From a virus, in IMG/VR virus record IMGVR_UViG_3300030451_001605, positions 1 through 25,109 of that record: a DNA stretch of 25,109 nucleotides; one strand, 5' to 3'. A program made the translations under genes and the position numbers. The notes below the pieces were generated by a model. The model was not told where the DNA came from, searched no databases, and saw only the letters and a program-made list of their open reading frames with translations. This document shows, piece after piece, positions 12,001-18,000 of the stretch; the first letter of the stretch is position 1; every line of letters begins with the position of its first letter.

Positions 12001-15000
12001 ATGCACTGACTACATCTTGTCCACCAATAACTGAATACTGTTGTAATATAGAACCTTTAGTAAAGTTTGCTGTTTGGTTAAATGTTACTGTCTTTACAGT
12101 ATCAATAGACTGATATATTGCATCACGAATATAGAATTTAGGAATAACAGTAGTGCTTAGTAGTAGTTTTCTACCAAGAGGTGTTGGGATAGTAGCAGTT
12201 CTAGTCTCATATATCTGATCTGTAGACGTAAATGAGTAAGTTCCTTCAACATTATTTGATACAACATCAGCATAATCAAGTATTTGTAGACCCGCAGGAC
12301 CTAATGTCCAATCTCCAGAAGTAATCACCTGGGTATTAAACGTAAAGTCGTTCACAGCGGCTGCGACTTGAATCTGCATACCAGTTTGAACGGTGTTTAA
12401 TGTATATGTTCCAGTCTTAGTTTGTTCTCTATCTAACTTGTAGCAGAAAGCAGATACTGTTTTATTAGAACCAACTGCTTGTGCAGGAGTAAATGTATCA
12501 CTATATTTTGCAATACCTGATACAGAAATATTATCTACCCAACCACCAATAGAACTAGCGACAACAGGAGATGATTTACCAAATAATAGTATAGATTTAA
12601 GTTGTGTATCTATAGTTGTACTTGTTACATCAATTTGTTCAACACCATTGATGAATACTTTATAAACGTAAGTACCAACACCAGGAGTTGACTTAACAAG
12701 AGCAACGTGTATAAATGCTTCGTTATTAAATGTTGTCCAGTTAGTTGTGGTTGTAGATAGGTAAGTATTAGAACCTAACTTTAAACGAACTTTACCAAAA
12801 TCAGGACTTGTAGCATCACCTTCTAGTTCTACAACTGCATTATCACCTGTAGTAGGAGCAACATCAAAAATATTTGGTGTAGAACTTTGAGCATTGTATT
12901 GTGCTTGCCCAATAGCGATCCACGCTTCAATAGTATAATTTGTTGCTACATCAGCACCCCAGTCTAACGATAGTCTATTCGCAGCAGCACTGATATTTGC
13001 TGACTGTGCACCATATTTCCATTTAGAAGTATCTAATGTAGGATCTACAGACCATCCTGCTGTTAAAGTATTATTATATGTTTCATCTCCAGTTATAGTT
13101 GATTCAAAATTGAGTATTGCTAATTCATTAGATTCAATTTTATTACCTGCAATAATAGTATCACCAGAATTATCGTTACTAATTGTAGTTGGTTGGAAAC
13201 CAATACCACTAACCTGTTTTACAGAAGCAGCAGTTAATATATTACTTGTATTCCAAGAAATCTTGAATATGATTGCTCTATGATCATTGAAAGCATATTT
13301 AACGTATGCACCAACATCAATATTACCAAATATATCAAATTTAACTCCAGTTGATTGTATATCTTCAAATACACCAGTAGGTGAAAGTAATTTAACAACT
13401 GATGGAGTTTTGTAATCACTAGGTGCAAACTTCATATACAAAACACCAGTATTCTTGGTATTAGAAATTTGGTATGCAGTTGCAGTTACGTATCTAGAAC
13501 CATAGTCATCAATAGTAATTTTAGGATTAGAGAATCTATATCCAGTATTACCAAACTGTCTACTCCAAGAAACGTTAATAGTTACATTATCATAGTTAGT
13601 TTCACCAATAATAATTTCACTCGTTCCCGCAGGATCATTAACACCAACAAATATACAGGTGTTATCACTTGTAAATTTAAGGTCTGTTAATTGTTCTGAT
13701 CCTGATGCAGTACATATCTTACGTTTTTCTTTAATAGCACCCTGTTCATCTAACAAAGCAATCCACATATCATCTGGATTTGGAGAGTTAGTATCTGTTG
13801 TACCACCAACGTATATTTGACCGTTATCATCTATAGTTAAGGATGATATATAATCTCTTCTTGAAGAACCAGATATACCTGCAATTTCACGTTGCCATAC
13901 AGGAACAGCAGTAGGATTGTTCTGTGCATCAAATCCAGAGGTATATTTGGCAACAACTAGGTCTGGATTGTATGATAAGTTGACATTATTAGGAATTGTT
14001 TCACCAACAACGTAGATAGAATGTGGTGATGTGTTTTCAAGATAAATTCTGTTAAATACACAACGTTTATCTCCCGCAGCAGGTTGTAGTGGTGCCATTG
14101 TACGTGTCCACAACAATCTACCATCACTATTGAATTTTGCAAGTAATCCTGCTGAATCTCCATCAACATCATCTGCTTCACCGACAACATAGAATGTTCT
14201 ATCATCAGCAGTAACAATATCTTTAAGTTTTACTATTTTCTCAATACCACTACTCTCATCTAATAATGTAAGAGCATAATTTGCTTTTTTATATCTTTGT
14301 GGATGACTTACTCTAACTTCTGGTGGATTGCTAGGTGTATATTCTGATCCAGAGTTAATAATATTAACTGTATTAACAGCACCAGATTCAAGTTGTACAA
14401 GTTCTAATTTAAAATCTTGACCAGTTCCTGTAACAATTTCGTAAGTTGGTGGAATATCATCATTATATCCAAGACCTTGTTGACTAATATTTACTGTTTC
14501 AACACCAGATACAACTTTTACTCTAAATGTTTTGTTTGTTTGATCAATAATAGGAATACTATCAACAATAATTTCATCATTAACTCTTAAATCGTGTTCA
14601 CCAGTAGTTGTAATCTTTGCTAACGGTGAATCATTAACCATAGATGAAGTGTACTGACTGACATCAATACCTTTTACAGCATTTACTTTAGCAGATGCAC
14701 CATATCCACCAGTTCCTGTATCGTCAAAGAACAACTTATCATTAACTTTATATGATATACCTGGGTTTTCAACTACAAATCCACTAATTTTAGCATCTTC
14801 AAATTTAGTAGTAGTATCAATCTCAATATCAACCTGTGATCTAGTAGATACACTAGGGTAGTAATCAAATAATTGCAGTACAGGTTCTTCTGAGATATAA
14901 TTTAATTCGTTTTCTTCTTCTGTTGATATAACACCATCTCTGTTAGTATCTTCTATTTCAAAGATAAACTCGTCACCTATCTCAGTTACAAGAGTATCTG

Positions 15001-18000
15001 TATCTTGGTTAGGTGTACGTTGAATATCAATGTCAACATCTTCATAAGGATCACGGAATCTAACAACATCAAGAGGAATATTGGTTTGTACAGCATCTTG
15101 ACTATAGTTCCATTCGTCAGGTCTTGAATATAATTGTGGTCCACAGACATATGGGAATACAGGTAAACCTGCTTCTGATGCGTCAATGGAAACAAAATAA
15201 GCATAAGTTCCTTCAGGATATTCAGGTGTCTTACAATATCTACCATTATACTGATCTAAATCACCTGCTTGGAACACATACTCATAATCTTCTATATAAG
15301 TTCCTGCGGGTTTGTCTGATAATAGTGGTCCATCAGCACGAACTGGATTTGGATTGGTTGCACTGTCAAATAATAACGCAGGTTTTACTCTGTAAGAAGA
15401 TACACATCTCTTAATACCAGATGACTGATCAGCAGCATCAATATAACCATATGGTCCGTATATTGGGTTTCCATCAAATGCCCAACCAATAATAGGAGAG
15501 TGTCTTAGTCCTGCTGAAAGTTCTCTAAGATTTCCTGATGATGGATCTTTAAATACATTATCACCAAGAACATAACGTAATTGTTTAGGATCTGATAAAT
15601 GTGCATATTCACCACCATATTGTGTGTTATATCCTGCAAATACATAACCACGAGAAGGATCCATTAGTCCTGATAGTTCAGTTTCTAAGTTCTGTGTCCA
15701 CTCAAATACATTTGCAGTAAATGATGCACCTTGACCAATAGATTCACAACGAATAGTTGTAAGACCAGTTGAATATCCTATACCTCTGTTCTCAACAGTA
15801 ATACTTAAAACACGTCCTTTATCTTCACCAAATGTTCCTATGGTTGCTTTTGCAATAGCACCATAACCATCACCATTAATAATTACATTAGGAGGAGATG
15901 TATATCCACTACCTGAGTTAATAATAGCGATTGATACAATACGACCATTGATAATAATTGGTTGTGCAACAGCACCTTCACCAGAATTTAATTTAATATT
16001 AGGTGCAGTTGTATAACTTGATCCTGCTGTATCTACACTAATAGATTGAATAGGACCTCTTACCTCGGCAGTAGCAGTTGCACCTGTTCCATTGCCTCCT
16101 GAGATGCTTACAGTAGGTGCTGAGGTGTACCCTTGACCAGGTGTTTCAACAAGAACTTTACTTACAACTCCATTTGTAATAACAGCAGTTGCAGTAGCAC
16201 CAAATCCACCTCCACCAACAATAGAAACTAATGGGGATGAGGTGTATCCAGAACCACCTGCTGTTACATCAACATTAAATAAAGAACCATTTACAACAAC
16301 ACTAGCAGCAGCACCAGATCCACCACCACCACTTATTTCAATTAATGGTTTAGAAGCAGCGTCATATCCTTCACCTGCATCTACAATATCAAAACTTGTA
16401 ATTCCACCAAATTTTGTCTTAATTTGAGACTTATAAGACCAAACAGCAACACCATTTACCCAACATCCAATAGGACCAAATGATAAATCATCACGACGTG
16501 ATACAGTATCAACAATTCTAGGAAATCTACTTAACTTTCTTTGGTTTCCTGGGAGTAGAGCAGACCCAATGAACGGACCAACTTTATAGTTTGGAATACC
16601 TGTTGTAGCAATATAAGAGTAATTTGAGTTGAAGAACGTATTTTGTACATTAGTTGTAAATTGTGCGATAGAGTTATTGATTGATTCTTCATCTGATTTA
16701 CCTTTATTAAGGTCAACAGACATCAAAATGTTACCTTGAGGTGAATTAGGTGCAGGAGCAGATATTTGATATGAGAATACAGTAGCACTAATACGAGAAG
16801 TTACAGAAAACGTACCGTTAAATATCGTTGGGTTTGCACCATAGATTGTTACAGAGTCACCAACAAGAAGACCGTGATTATTTGTAGTGTAAACAGTTGC
16901 AGTCTGGTTATTAAGACCACCTGGTTCAATATTGTTTACAGAGATTAATTTTTTAACATTATATAACCAAGATGTAACTCTCTGATCTGTAGATGAAGAA
17001 CCAAGAGATGCTACGTTTAATTTGTCACTAGGAAGATAATATGAACCAGTATCAGTAAGAACTGTTCCTGTTGCTTCAGCAATACCAAGAACACGTAATT
17101 TTACTTCAGTATCTAGTCCTCTATTGATATAACAGAAAATATCAGAGTAAATTGGAGTACCAGAATCCCAATCTTCTACAATACCATTTTTAGAACGTGT
17201 ACACTCAATAAACTGGTTTAATGATTTTTCTTTATATTGTATTCTTTCACTATCACCCATAATGATGATACCGTTTCTTTCTGGCCACCCAATAGTAGAG
17301 TCAACAGTTATAATAGACTCAGTTGTCGTTAGTGGTTCTACAAGAGTGGTTTTATAAGGTATTGAGAACTTACCTTCTAAAGTTTCCTCAGATATTGATA
17401 ATTCATAGATTGTTCTATCACCAGTGTTGATTGCAATAACGTTTTCAACTAAACATACAGCATTTCCAACAGTTGTATCTACAGCATCTGCATATTGGAA
17501 TAATTGAGAGTCTAAAATATCAACTGGATTACCACTTATCAATTCAACACGAATAATAGTGTCAACAGACCAAGTTGCAGCAGATGGTTTGATTAATTCA
17601 TCTTTTGGATATGAAACATCAACATTTTCAGAGAATAATATTTTAAATAAGTATTCTGTAGCAGTTTTTGTACCTTTAGAGACATAAAAGTCTTTAATTG
17701 TCTTAACAATCTGTGGAGCGTTGATTGTAGTGTAATCAATATCAGCATCAGGTAAGAATTGATTTACAAAACGTTCATATAGTGTTTTTGCAAATAAAGA
17801 ATCTAAATTTTCTATAGAAGTTCCAACTTCGTGTGAAGATTGAATACTTTGTGCTTCATTAGTAAATACTTGGTTTCCTCTAATATCATATGAAGAAACA
17901 CCAGAAACTCCTCTTTTACAATTCTTAAATTGTGATGGTTGATATTCAGAACCGTGTGAATGAACTGTAAAACCAGTTATTTCTTGAAATCCAACATCAC

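Noticed and set aside
13957-15246. Minus-strand 86-codon frames near 13957-14217 and 14986-15246
   Set aside because: Both are off-frame shadows of the propeller-like and YHYH-type regions.
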